The notes under the pieces are model-generated. The model was not told where the DNA came from and searched no databases. It saw only the letters and a list, made by a program, of their open reading frames with translations. From UBA5158 sp040389045 (lineage in GTDB: Bacteria > Pseudomonadota > Gammaproteobacteria > DSM-16500): 51,247 nucleotides of DNA. Where the stretch lies: assembly GCA_040389045.1 (NCBI GenBank), contig JAZKAT010000038.1, positions 1 through 51,247 of the forward strand, written 5' to 3'. Both the position numbers and the translations under genes were made by a program. Shown here piece after piece: positions 35,101 through 43,948 of this stretch. Every line of letters begins with the position of its first letter. Within the stretch, counting starts at the first letter, position 1.

Positions 35101-36834
35101 ATGAGTGAAAATTTACAGTCACGCCCTTATACGCCGTGGCAATTAATTCATGCATTCTGGCAATCAGACCAGAAAATTTTCGCCTACTCTTTTTTTATTT
35201 TTGTCATCTGCATGAATTTGGCGATGGTTGGCATGGATGTGGTTTTCAATCATTGGTATAACCATTTTTATGATGCGCTACAGGATTACGACCGGCGCAG
35301 CGCTTATGACTTAATCGTCGTATTTATCTTTCTCGCGACGGTTTACATTGTGCTGGCGGTATACCGTTATTATTTACAGGCGTATCTGTGTTTGCGCTGG
35401 CGGCGCTGGTTGACTCATCAATTTTTAAATCGCTGGCTGGAAAAAAGAAGTTATTACTATCTGGAAAATTTTGATGAATCAACGGATAACCCCGATCAAC
35501 GTATTCAAGAAGATATTTCCGCGTTAGTCACCAGCACGCTAGATCTAGTGGTCGGCTTTATTAGTTCTATCACCACTTTCATCGCATTTATTTATATTTT
35601 GTGGACGCTCTCGGGGCATTTCACCCTTAACCTGGGTTCATGGGGTAAATATAACGTACCTGGTTATCTAGTCTGGGTCAGTATCATTTATTCAATTATA
35701 GGGACATTCTTAGCATTCAAAGTCGGGTATCCGCTGGTTGGCCTCAACTTCGAACAACAACGGCGCGAAGCAAATTTCCGTTTTGCGGCGATTGATTTGC
35801 GCACCCACGCCGAACATGTCGCGCTCTATCATGCCGAACCGTATCAGAAAGGTATTTTAGGCGGCTTGTTTGAACGCGTGCTAAATAATTGGTACGCGAT
35901 TATTCTACGGCAAAAATTATTATTGTGGTTTACCGCGGGCTATAATCAAGTCTCAGTTATTTTACCCCTGGTAGTCGTGTTGCCAAATTATTTTGGCAAA
36001 GTGTTTAAGCTGGGTGGTTTGATGCAAGCCTTACGGGCTTTCACGCAAATTCAAGAAGCCCTGTCTTTCTTTGTGAATTCCTATACGCAAATCGCCCAAT
36101 GGCGCGCTGTCGTTAGCCGATTAATAACTTTTATCGATCATATCTATGAAGTAGAAACTAAAGCGGTTACGGAAAACAAATTAACTTATCAAACAGATGC
36201 AACCAATACGATTGTGGCGAAAGATTTAAATATCTATACGCCGCACAAGGAAAAATTATTGGCAAATATGAACCTTGAATTTAAGCATGGCACCAATTAT
36301 TTAATTAAAGGCCCCTCCGGCATTGGCAAAAGCACATTTATTCGGGTGATCGCGGGTATTTGGCCATTTGGTTCAGGAGAAATTCAGTTGCCAAAAGGTA
36401 AATCCATTATGTATTTACCCCAACGGGCTTATATGCCAATTGGTACACTGCGCGAAGCTTTATTATTCCCTGATCAAGTGTCGGATGTTACCGATGAAGA
36501 ATTAATTAAATTATTGAAGGCTTGTGATTTGCCGGAATTGACGACGCGTCTATCCGATGTATCGATGTGGTCGGAGCAGCTGTCCCCTGGCGAATTGCAG
36601 CGTATCGCCTTCGCGCGCGTCTTGCTGAAAAAGCCGGATTGGGTGTTTTTGGATGAAAGTACTTCAGCCATGGATTTGGCGCTGGAGAAGCATTTATTTG
36701 ATTTACTTAAGAAAACTTTGCCAAACTGCTCTATTATCAGTGTCGGCCATCAGCCTAGCGTGGAAGCCTATCACGATCATCAGATTGATTTTTCTCGCTA
36801 TCATACAGAACGCGTTTTTGACTCTCAATTATGA
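35101..36834 (+). CDS. ABC transporter, fused membrane and ATPase (SbmA/BacA/YddA-like)
   Basis: 577 residues. N-terminal half holds about six membrane helices of the SbmA/BacA-like fold (VVFNHWYNHFYDALQDYD is characteristic). The C-terminal ATPase has Walker A GPSGIGKST (about 403), signature LSPGELQR (about 494) and Walker B WVFLDEST (about 513). Relatives move peptides, vitamin B12 or very-long-chain fatty acids; BacA-like proteins help intracellular bacteria survive host antimicrobial peptides. It probably works as a homodimer in the inner membrane. The substrate is unknown. GGAG 10 bases upstream (ACGGAGCTGCAGCGAC) precedes the ATG. Confidence 0.9.
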   Translation: MSENLQSRPYTPWQLIHAFWQSDQKIFAYSFFIFVICMNLAMVGMDVVFNHWYNHFYDALQDYDRRSAYDLIVVFIFLATVYIVLAVYRYYLQAYLCLRWRRWLTHQFLNRWLEKRSYYYLENFDESTDNPDQRIQEDISALVTSTLDLVVGFISSITTFIAFIYILWTLSGHFTLNLGSWGKYNVPGYLVWVSIIYSIIGTFLAFKVGYPLVGLNFEQQRREANFRFAAIDLRTHAEHVALYHAEPYQKGILGGLFERVLNNWYAIILRQKLLLWFTAGYNQVSVILPLVVVLPNYFGKVFKLGGLMQALRAFTQIQEALSFFVNSYTQIAQWRAVVSRLITFIDHIYEVETKAVTENKLTYQTDATNTIVAKDLNIYTPHKEKLLANMNLEFKHGTNYLIKGPSGIGKSTFIRVIAGIWPFGSGEIQLPKGKSIMYLPQRAYMPIGTLREALLFPDQVSDVTDEELIKLLKACDLPELTTRLSDVSMWSEQLSPGELQRIAFARVLLKKPDWVFLDESTSAMDLALEKHLFDLLKKTLPNCSIISVGHQPSVEAYHDHQIDFSRYHTERVFDSQL

Positions 36835-36852
36835 TAAAATTGATATAAAGCT

Positions 36853-36884
36853 GTAGGTTGGTGCTGAGCGCAGCGAAGCCCAAC
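36853..36884. repeat. Extragenic palindrome with GAGCGCAGCGA core
   Basis: GTAGGTTGGTGCT - GAGCGCAGCGA - AGCCCAAC. Imperfect arms flank the core. Related elements lie at 48971-48997 and 50300-50333. A second small hairpin, TTGGGT-TTC-ACCCAA (36914-36928), follows before the next gene. Confidence 0.65.
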
Positions 36885-36947
36885 ATTTTCAATGTGAAAA
36901 GACCTTGTTTTTATTGGGTTTCACCCAACTTAATAAGGAAATAAACA

Positions 36948-38846
36948 GTGAAAGCCTTAATTATCAAATTATCATTAAGCATCCTGATTATCCTTGGCCT
37001 GGGGTTTAGTTCCGCAGCATTCGCGGAAGAAGCGATTAATAACTTTGTTAGTAATGTTTATATCAATAACAATGGCTCGGCGGATATCAGCGAAACTATC
37101 ACGGTACATGCGGAACAAAAAAAAATTCAATACGGCTTAGTCCGCTGGATGCCAAAATTTTATCGTGATCAAACCAATCATTTAACGACTATCACTTATT
37201 TCGTCACCAATGTGTTAGTGAATAATTTACCTACGCCTTATCACATCATTCAAGATGAAAAAACCACCGGCATATTCATTGGTTCTCCCAACCATTTATT
37301 GCCGCCGGGAGATTACACTTATTTAATTCAATATCATATTAACAATGCCGTGGTGCTGGGTCAGTTAAGCGATCAATTCTATTGGAATGTCACGGGTAGC
37401 GGCACTGGGTGGCAAATCCCTATCGAAAATGTTGATGCCACCGTGCATTTGCCCAAGGGCGCGTTCGTGCAGCGTTATGCAGGTTACACCGGCAAATTTG
37501 GCGCGCAAACGCATAATTATTTTGTTTCATCGCCACTGGGCAGCAATGAAATTAATTTTGCCACAACCCAGCCAATTGCTCCCGGCGAAGAATTAACGAT
37601 AGGTGTTTCCTGGCCAGCGGGTTTCATCCATGTCGTAGCGCCGCAACAAAATCCATTTCTACAATTCATCTATAACAGAGAAAATGCCATTGCCACATTT
37701 TTTCTGCTAATGCTTTTGATCTATTGCCGGGCGGTTTGGCAGTATGAAAATCACGAACCCAAAAAAGGCAGCGTGGTCCCATTGTTTCACCCGCCCGAAT
37801 CCATGTCCCCTTCAGCTTTGCGTTACATTCAAAAAATGACATTCGATAATAAAGCGCTTACTGTGGCTATTATCAGCATGGCAGTCAAAGGCTATCTGGT
37901 AATAGAAGAAGATGAACATAATAATTTTACCCTTATCAAAAAACCCACCGAGAATGTTAATTTATCACGCGCCGAACAAGCGCTGGCCTCTATCATATTT
38001 GAAAAGTCAGACGCGCTTGAGCTGAATGTCAAAAATCACTTGCGCATACTGCACGCTCAAGATGAGTTAAAGAAAAATTTACGTGATGAATATGAAAAGA
38101 CTTTCTTTGTGACTCACGCCAGCTTTCTAGTGCCAGCATTTGTCATTGGATTTTTTGGTATTGTCGTGCTGGCGATTGCGTCACGCGATATTTCAACCGT
38201 ATTTTTCACTAGCGTGATGTTGACGCTGGCAGTGTTTTATTTATCGGTGCAAATGCCAAAAGCCACTGACGCGGTAAGAGATTTCGCGCGCAGGAATATT
38301 GAAGCGGACAAAGTAGCGATGTTTGGCCGCATGTTAATAACCATATTTTTAATTGTGGTCATAGTGATATCCATTGTCACTATTGAAGATGCGGTAACGG
38401 CGTTAGGGTTGGTAATTATTACCTGTATTCTTTCCATCCAGGTGTTGTTTTACCATTTGTTAAAAGCCCACACCCCGGAAGGTCGAAAATTGATGGCTGA
38501 GGTCGCCGGTTTCAAAATGTATCTGGCCAATTCCAAACAAGATAATAAAATTAAAACCAAGCCGCCCGAAAAAACAGTGGAACTTTATGAAAAATATTTG
38601 CCTTACGCCATTGCGCTGGACGTGGAAGACCGCTGGGGTGAGCAATTCGTCAAAGTACTGACCAAGACTACTTCCCGTCAGCACGCCTATAGACCCGTTT
38701 GGTTGATCAGTGAAAGTGGCTGGAATGGCAATCTGACTATCAATTCATTAGTGCTCTCATTAGCGGAAGTTTGGGTACTGCTTTATTTATCAGTTGTACC
38801 GCGTCAAATGGCGCTTGATCTTGATAGAGAAGATCGAGAACCTTAA
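36948..38846 (+). CDS. DUF2207 membrane protein
   Basis: 632 residues. Signal peptide 1-26 (ending AFA), an extracytoplasmic beta-rich domain (about 27-235) with INNNGSADISETITV, typical of DUF2207, then a membrane helix near 245, a cytoplasmic stretch, two to four helices between about 390 and 500, and a last hydrophobic segment near 605. The function of the family is unknown. Conserved tail motif LYEKYLPYAIALDVEDRWGEQF is present. An AAGGAAATAAAC ribosome site precedes the start. Its stop shares bases with the stop of the convergent mutM gene (4-base overlap). Confidence 0.88.
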   Translation: MKALIIKLSLSILIILGLGFSSAAFAEEAINNFVSNVYINNNGSADISETITVHAEQKKIQYGLVRWMPKFYRDQTNHLTTITYFVTNVLVNNLPTPYHIIQDEKTTGIFIGSPNHLLPPGDYTYLIQYHINNAVVLGQLSDQFYWNVTGSGTGWQIPIENVDATVHLPKGAFVQRYAGYTGKFGAQTHNYFVSSPLGSNEINFATTQPIAPGEELTIGVSWPAGFIHVVAPQQNPFLQFIYNRENAIATFFLLMLLIYCRAVWQYENHEPKKGSVVPLFHPPESMSPSALRYIQKMTFDNKALTVAIISMAVKGYLVIEEDEHNNFTLIKKPTENVNLSRAEQALASIIFEKSDALELNVKNHLRILHAQDELKKNLRDEYEKTFFVTHASFLVPAFVIGFFGIVVLAIASRDISTVFFTSVMLTLAVFYLSVQMPKATDAVRDFARRNIEADKVAMFGRMLITIFLIVVIVISIVTIEDAVTALGLVIITCILSIQVLFYHLLKAHTPEGRKLMAEVAGFKMYLANSKQDNKIKTKPPEKTVELYEKYLPYAIALDVEDRWGEQFVKVLTKTTSRQHAYRPVWLISESGWNGNLTINSLVLSLAEVWVLLYLSVVPRQMALDLDREDREP

Positions 38847-39664
38847 GTACGCCGCTGACAGCGCGGACAAAAAACCGTGCTACGCTGGCTAAGCCGTAAT
38901 TCTTTCAAAGTGGTGTCGCATTGCAAGCAAGGCTTACCGCCCCGCCCATAGACTTTTAGATGAACTTTGAAATACCCTTTTTTACCATCGCTGTTCACAA
39001 AATCCTTCAATGTCGTGCCACCTTTCCGGATCGCCGCGGCCAATACTTGCTGGATAGCAGCCACTAATTTTTCATAGTCAGCCAGGCGGATTTTAGTCGC
39101 TGCTTTCTGGGGATGAATGCCCGCCATGAATAAGGCTTCGCAGGCATAAATATTGCCCACGCCAACCACGACCCGGCCATCCATGATAAAGGTTTTAAGG
39201 GCCACTTTGCGGCCTTGGGCTTTGCGCCACAAATACGTGGGAGTGAAGGCCGCGCTCAAAGGTTCGGGGCCCAGATGAGCGAGTAACGGATGTTGCATAG
39301 CATCTTCGGTGGTCCATAACACCGCGCCAAAGCGGCGGGGGTCGGTGAAGCGTAAACACTGGCGGTTGGAAAATATTATATCAACATGATCATGCTTCTT
39401 AGGGGGTAGCTCCGGGTCAACGATGCGTAAACTGCCTGACATGCCCAAATGCAGTATTAAAGTCCCGTGAGAAAAAATTATTAAAATATACTTGCCACGG
39501 CGCTCAATTTGTTGAACTTTTTTACCCGATAATTGGCTTAAAAGATCATTTGGGATGGGCCAGCGCAGTTTTTTTTGGCGAATGACAATGTCAACAATTT
39601 TTTGCTGTAAAATAAATGGCTTGATGCCATTGATGGTCGTTTCAACTTCGGGTAATTCAGGCAT
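38843..39664 (-). CDS. mutM: Formamidopyrimidine-DNA glycosylase
   Basis: 273 residues. Removes 8-oxoguanine and formamidopyrimidines and nicks the abasic site. The mature N-terminus PELPEVET places the nucleophile Pro and the catalytic Glu at positions 2 and 3, so ATG at 39664 must be the true start; an in-frame ATG at 39694 would bury the catalytic proline. RRGKYILI carries the conserved lysine, and the C-terminal zinc finger (CLQCDTTLKELRL, then FCPRCQRRT) is complete. Confidence 0.97.
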   Translation of the reverse strand: MPELPEVETTINGIKPFILQQKIVDIVIRQKKLRWPIPNDLLSQLSGKKVQQIERRGKYILIIFSHGTLILHLGMSGSLRIVDPELPPKKHDHVDIIFSNRQCLRFTDPRRFGAVLWTTEDAMQHPLLAHLGPEPLSAAFTPTYLWRKAQGRKVALKTFIMDGRVVVGVGNIYACEALFMAGIHPQKAATKIRLADYEKLVAAIQQVLAAAIRKGGTTLKDFVNSDGKKGYFKVHLKVYGRGGKPCLQCDTTLKELRLSQRSTVFCPRCQRRT

Positions 39665-39745
39665 TTTTATGTGTTCAACGGGCATTAAAGGCAAATTATG
39701 CTATCATTAGCGCATTCAGATTTAAACCAAAAATGAGGTGAAAAC

Positions 39746-40921
39746 ATGCTACATGGCCTTTGGCAATTACCATGGTGGGGATACTTAGTCGTAACATTAG
39801 TCCTTACCCAGATTACGATTTTCGGCGTGACCGTTTATTTACATCGGTGCCAGGCGCACCGCGCGGTAGATTTACATCCTATCGTCAGCCACTTTTTCCG
39901 GTTCTGGCTGTGGATGACAACCGGTATGGAAACTAAACAATGGACCGCGGTCCATCGTAAACATCATGCCCGGGTTGAAACGGCGGAAGATCCACACAGT
40001 CCCCAGGTGAAAGGCATTTGGAAAGTCGTGCTGCAAGGCGCTGAACTCTATCGTAAGGAAACTCGTAATAAAGAAGACATGGACCGTTTTGGTGAAGGCA
40101 CGCCCGAAGACTGGATAGAAAAAAATGTTTATCGCGCCCATAGCGCCCTTGGCATCATGATTATGATGGCCATTGATATTGTGTTATTTGGGCCGATTGG
40201 TTTATCCATATGGGCAGTGCAAATGGCCTGGATCCCTTTCTGGGCGGCGGGCTTTATTAATGGTGTTGGCCACTATGTTGGTTACCGTAATTTTGAGTGC
40301 CCGGATGCTTCCCGTAATATCTGGTCTTGGGCTTTTATCGTCGGTGGCGAAGAATTGCATAACAACCATCATACCTATGCGACTTCCGCCAAGTTCTCGG
40401 TGAAGTGGTGGGAATTTGATATAGGCTGGTTGTTCATCCGGACTTTGCAAGTATTTGGTTTGGCCAAGCCCAAGCGCGTACCGCCCAGGCCAAAATTATT
40501 GCCAGGCAAAACCAGCGTGGATATTGATACGGTAAAAGCCGTGTTGACTAACCGTTTTCAATTGATGGCAAATTATAGCAGGACAGTGATAGTGCCAGTG
40601 TTGCGTGAAGAACGCCGACGCGCGGGCGCGGCAGGCGGAGCTATTTTATCACGCGTGCGTAGAGCGTTAATTCGCGAAGTGTCACTGGTTGATCCGCAGG
40701 AGCAGCAGCAACTAGACAAAACGTTAGCAACTTACCGTTCACTCAATGTTGTTTATCAATTTCGGTTGAAGTTGCAAAACATTTGGGCGCGCAGCACAGC
40801 TTCGCAAAAAGAACTGGTGGAATCATTGCAGGAATGGTGCCGTCAGGCGGAAGCGAGTGGCATTGCCGTGTTACGAGATTTTGTCGCACATGTTAAAGCT
40901 TATGTACCAGCGCATGAATAA
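39746..40921 (+). CDS. Fatty acid desaturase, delta-9 type
   Basis: 391 residues. Membrane di-iron desaturase: histidine boxes HRCQAH (33-38), HRKHH (70-74) and HNNHH (about 205-209), with four hydrophobic stretches around them. Introduces double bonds in acyl chains, adjusting membrane fluidity. A C-terminal extension of about 130 residues after the core is helical and charged; proteins of this kind in Pseudomonas and Legionella have a similar tail. GAGGTGAAAAC precedes the ATG. A strong terminator follows 28 bases after the stop. Confidence 0.92.
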   Translation: MLHGLWQLPWWGYLVVTLVLTQITIFGVTVYLHRCQAHRAVDLHPIVSHFFRFWLWMTTGMETKQWTAVHRKHHARVETAEDPHSPQVKGIWKVVLQGAELYRKETRNKEDMDRFGEGTPEDWIEKNVYRAHSALGIMIMMAIDIVLFGPIGLSIWAVQMAWIPFWAAGFINGVGHYVGYRNFECPDASRNIWSWAFIVGGEELHNNHHTYATSAKFSVKWWEFDIGWLFIRTLQVFGLAKPKRVPPRPKLLPGKTSVDIDTVKAVLTNRFQLMANYSRTVIVPVLREERRRAGAAGGAILSRVRRALIREVSLVDPQEQQQLDKTLATYRSLNVVYQFRLKLQNIWARSTASQKELVESLQEWCRQAEASGIAVLRDFVAHVKAYVPAHE

Positions 40922-40948
40922 GTAACATAAGCTCAATGTTTGAAACAC

Positions 40949-40975
40949 AAACCCCGCTTTAAGCGGGGTTTTTTT
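40949..40975 (+). terminator. Rho-independent terminator after the desaturase gene
   Basis: Stem AAACCCCGC/GCGGGGTTT (40949-40957 and 40963-40971) with loop TTTAA and a T-run to 40975. The stop codon of the convergent membrane-protein gene (40959-40961 on the minus strand) lies in the loop, so the hairpin also ends that transcript, though with a weaker T-run on that side. Confidence 0.88.
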
Positions 40976-42518
40976 GTGCATCAGGCCAACCTATTTTAAG
41001 TCCATCCGTTACTCTTACGCTGGTCATCGCCGCTGTTTCACTATGCGTACTTCTTATCATGCAATAAGTTAACAGCAGGAAACCAGGTATCAATAGAAAA
41101 AGCACATTGGTCATGGCGGACAAGAGAATGACATTCACGCTTAGCCTATAGGCCAGCATCCCAAAATTAATGCCAATCAATATACTAATGACGCAAGTAG
41201 CAAATAAAAAAGGTTGGGCAATTTTAGCTAATAAGCGCGGATAAACAGTGTATTGTTGCAATAACCAGAGATTGAGTATCGCGCAGATAATTAAATAAGG
41301 TAAAAAGTCTATTTCATAACGCTGGGCGATAGACCGCAAAGAAGCGAGAAAGAATAAAACGATCAGCGCGGTAATGGTTGTCGCGGTTGAAAACCACAAC
41401 AATTGTTTAGGCATATAATTATTATTTTTGGAATTTAAGAGCAAGAGCTTAGGTAAGAGCAACACCATAAAAACAATAGGCGTCGTAGTGAATATGCCTA
41501 TGGTATCTTCATAAGTTGTGTCTTGTACCAATCCCCACATCACTGCAGGAATCGGGTGTAGCGAATACAGAAAAATAGGCTGGATAAAATAATAATATAA
41601 TTGCAAGACCATGGTGCAGTAAAAGTTCGGTCTTATAATGGGGTCATACCTGAAATCATGTATGCCTAGTTGATAGCTACGCCCAAATTCGAAAATAGAA
41701 TCAAATCTTAAATAGTTATACAGTGCTAAGGTCGAGCCTATCAATAATACTGGCATCAGCAAAGAAAACAGCAGCCAGCTCCGCTTTTCCTTTGGTGCGT
41801 ATTTTGTTATAAAAAAAGCGGTAATAGGGATTAAAAATAAAACGGCTAATGCAAAGTGCGGTCGGCCAGCCACTGTTAAAGATAAGCAAATAGCAAACGC
41901 CAGCACAGTTCGCAACTTACCATCGTTGCTAAAAACTTCGTAAAGAAAATACACCGCCATGCTCATAAAACAATAAGCAGAAATAATGGCAATTTCATAA
42001 AAATTAGGCCGCAGAAATACATAAAGTAAGTTATTGGCAAATCCTAGCAATAGCCCCAGGAAATTTAATTGTAGCTCGGAGATAGTTGGAAAAAATTTTT
42101 GTCTTATTTTTATCAAAACTAAAAAATTAAAAATAAATGCCAGCGAACTAAAAAAAACGATGGCCAGCGATTGCGGGGCATAAAGCCCGGTTAGTAATTT
42201 AAAAGGCAGGAAAAATGTTAATACCGGGAGTGGGCCAAAATAAAGATAATATTTGCCATGATAAAATGAAGCATCATCGCTGCGGGGCACATGCGCGTTT
42301 TGCGCGGGATCATAAGGATTAGTCAGTTTTAACAATCCGGCAGACGGTTTAATCGTCATGTTTAGCTGGCCAGACAAAAAGCCTTCGGTTAACGATTGGT
42401 AAAAAGCCTGGGGAGTTTTGGTAAAACCATTTACCGCAATACTGGGTAAGGCAAAAATGGCATAACTTAATATGACAACTGCGATTACTAACAAGCGTCC
42501 ATTGCCTGACTTAGTCAT
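40959..42518 (-). CDS. Multi-spanning membrane protein, GT-C glycosyltransferase-like
   Basis: 519 residues, about 12 membrane helices. The long first outside loop contains NPYDPAQNAHVPRSDDASFY and GKYYLYFGPLPVL, a pattern seen in bacterial GT39-like membrane glycosyltransferases, with an aspartate pair as candidate catalytic/metal residues. It is unrelated at sequence level to the tandem pair at 8.9-13.65 kb. It may add a sugar from a polyprenyl-phosphate donor to a surface molecule; the substrate is unknown. Its last four codons and stop lie within the bidirectional terminator, giving the tail KNPA. The ribosome site (GGAATGACTAAG) is weak. Confidence 0.65.
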   Translation of the reverse strand: MTKSGNGRLLVIAVVILSYAIFALPSIAVNGFTKTPQAFYQSLTEGFLSGQLNMTIKPSAGLLKLTNPYDPAQNAHVPRSDDASFYHGKYYLYFGPLPVLTFFLPFKLLTGLYAPQSLAIVFFSSLAFIFNFLVLIKIRQKFFPTISELQLNFLGLLLGFANNLLYVFLRPNFYEIAIISAYCFMSMAVYFLYEVFSNDGKLRTVLAFAICLSLTVAGRPHFALAVLFLIPITAFFITKYAPKEKRSWLLFSLLMPVLLIGSTLALYNYLRFDSIFEFGRSYQLGIHDFRYDPIIRPNFYCTMVLQLYYYFIQPIFLYSLHPIPAVMWGLVQDTTYEDTIGIFTTTPIVFMVLLLPKLLLLNSKNNNYMPKQLLWFSTATTITALIVLFFLASLRSIAQRYEIDFLPYLIICAILNLWLLQQYTVYPRLLAKIAQPFLFATCVISILIGINFGMLAYRLSVNVILLSAMTNVLFLLIPGFLLLTYCMIRSTHSETAAMTSVRVTDGLKIGWPDAQKNPA

Positions 42519-42622
42519 TCCAGTTACTCAGTGCTGAAAGTAGAATTTAACCGTAGCTTAACATAAACAATGCGAAGTGAGCGAGCCAGCGGAAATACCG
42601 CCAGCGTCTCTAGAGAGGGGGC

Positions 42623-42817
42623 TTAAATCTTGCCTTCTTCAAACAATACATGCATACCCGATTTGCCAGTTTCTTTATTGTAAGCGCGCGGGTCATAGCA
42701 TTTCAGCTTGAGCTTTTCCGTCATGGTACGTTTGTTCTTGGTTGTGGTACGAAAAGTGCCGGTTTTTTTACCTTCTTTCGTCGTGCCAGTGGAAACCATT
42801 TTAATTTTATCACGCAT
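42623..42817 (-). CDS. rpmG: 50S ribosomal protein L33, enlarged form
   Basis: 64 residues; most L33 proteins have 50-56. MRDKIKMVSTG and TTTKNKRTMTEKLKLKCYDP are classic L33. Relative to E. coli there is an insert before the TTTKNKR motif (TTKEGKKTGTFR) and another before the tail (RAYNKETGKSG), which ends HVLFEEGKI. The zinc-binding CxxC pairs of the C+ form are absent. Ribosome site AGGAAGATAGATC. It follows rpmB by 16 bases. Confidence 0.95.
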   Translation of the reverse strand: MRDKIKMVSTGTTKEGKKTGTFRTTTKNKRTMTEKLKLKCYDPRAYNKETGKSGMHVLFEEGKI

Positions 42818-42833
42818 GATCTATCTTCCTATG

Positions 42834-43088
42834 TTATTCAGCTTCTTTAGCTTTTTCTGCTAAATCACGGGCTTTCATGTCAGCCAATACTTTTTCGATG
42901 CCGTGTTTGTCTATAGTGCGCATGCCTTTGGTGCTAACACGCAGTTTAATATAACGATTTTCGCTTTCCAGCCAAAAACGGTGCTCTTGCAGGTTGGGAA
43001 TGAACCGTCTGCGAGTTCTATTATTGGCATGTGATACATTGTTGCCCGCCATGGGGCGCTTTCCGGTAACCTGGCATACTCGTGGCAT
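42834..43088 (-). CDS. rpmB: 50S ribosomal protein L28
   Basis: 84 residues. The N-terminus RVCQVTGKRPMAGNNVSHA and the following NNRTRRRFIPNLQEHRFW are diagnostic. Rather long tail, rich in Lys/Glu/Ala. CAGGAG precedes the ATG. First gene of the rpmB-rpmG operon. Confidence 0.98.
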   Translation of the reverse strand: MPRVCQVTGKRPMAGNNVSHANNRTRRRFIPNLQEHRFWLESENRYIKLRVSTKGMRTIDKHGIEKVLADMKARDLAEKAKEAE

Positions 43089-43222
43089 AACTTAACTCCT
43101 GACAAAAATCTGACGCTGCTTACAGCAAGCCGGTTTTTATACCAGAAACACCATCCCAGTTCAAGCAAAGCCTTAGATTTCAGTAGCCTGGATTTGAAAA
43201 TTGCAAATTAAATGATCAAAGT

Positions 43223-43897
43223 TTAGCAGTGGCCCTTTTCCGCCATCGAGAGGCATTCATGGTGGCCCACAATTATATGATCAATCACCTGTATATCCAC
43301 CAGGGCGAGGCTTTGTTTCAATAACAGGGTAATATCGCAATCCGCCTGGCTGGGCGTAGTGTCGCCGGAGGGGTGGTTGTGAGCGAGGATGATTTTCGCC
43401 GCATTATGCGCCAGAGCGCGTTTTACCACTTCGCGGGGATAAACACTGCTTTCATTGATAGTGCCATGAAATAATTCTTCAAAACACAGTATGCGGTGCT
43501 GGGAATTTAAGAATAAACAGCCAAATACTTCCTGCTGATGGTCTTTTAAGTGATAGGCGAGAAATTTTTTGGCGGCTTCGCTGCTATGCAGGGTTTCGCC
43601 AACTTTTAGTGTTTCACTTGCGTAACGCTGGCCAAGTTCTATGGCAGCGAGTAAGCCGGCATATTTCGCTTTGCCCAATCCGGGTTTTTGACAAAGGACC
43701 TGGGCGCTGGTATTCAGCAATATTTTTAAACTGCCAAATTCGGTCAGCAATTCCCGCGCCAGATCCAAAGCGGTTTTACCACGCATTCCTGTGCGTATGA
43801 AAATCGCCAGTAATTCAGCGTCCGATAAATGGCGAGCGCCGCTTTGTAATAATTTTTCACGGGGACGTTCTGTTATTGGCCAGTTTCTGATAGCCAT
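43223..43897 (-). CDS. radC: RadC/JAB-domain DNA repair-associated protein
   Basis: 224 residues. N-terminal UPF0758 region (RPREKLLQSGARHLSDAELLA) and helix-hairpin-helix (CQKPGLGKAKYAGL), then the JAB/MPN metal site AHNHPSGDTTPSQAD (near 172-186). Its biochemical role remains unclear; E. coli RadC is dispensable for repair. ATG at 43897 is chosen because AAGGAG lies 7 bases before it; the frame continues upstream without a ribosome site. Divergent from coaBC, as in many gammaproteobacteria. Confidence 0.95.
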   Translation of the reverse strand: MAIRNWPITERPREKLLQSGARHLSDAELLAIFIRTGMRGKTALDLARELLTEFGSLKILLNTSAQVLCQKPGLGKAKYAGLLAAIELGQRYASETLKVGETLHSSEAAKKFLAYHLKDHQQEVFGCLFLNSQHRILCFEELFHGTINESSVYPREVVKRALAHNAAKIILAHNHPSGDTTPSQADCDITLLLKQSLALVDIQVIDHIIVGHHECLSMAEKGHC

Positions 43898-43948
43898 TGG
43901 ATGACTCCTTGATATAATGCATAGGGTGAACAAAAGGCAGAACATTTT

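Noticed and set aside
42519..42622. Small RNA or repeat between rpmG and the membrane-protein gene
   Set aside because: Only weak 4-bp hairpins (GCGG..CCGC) and the palindrome TCTCTAGAGA; no promoter or terminator.
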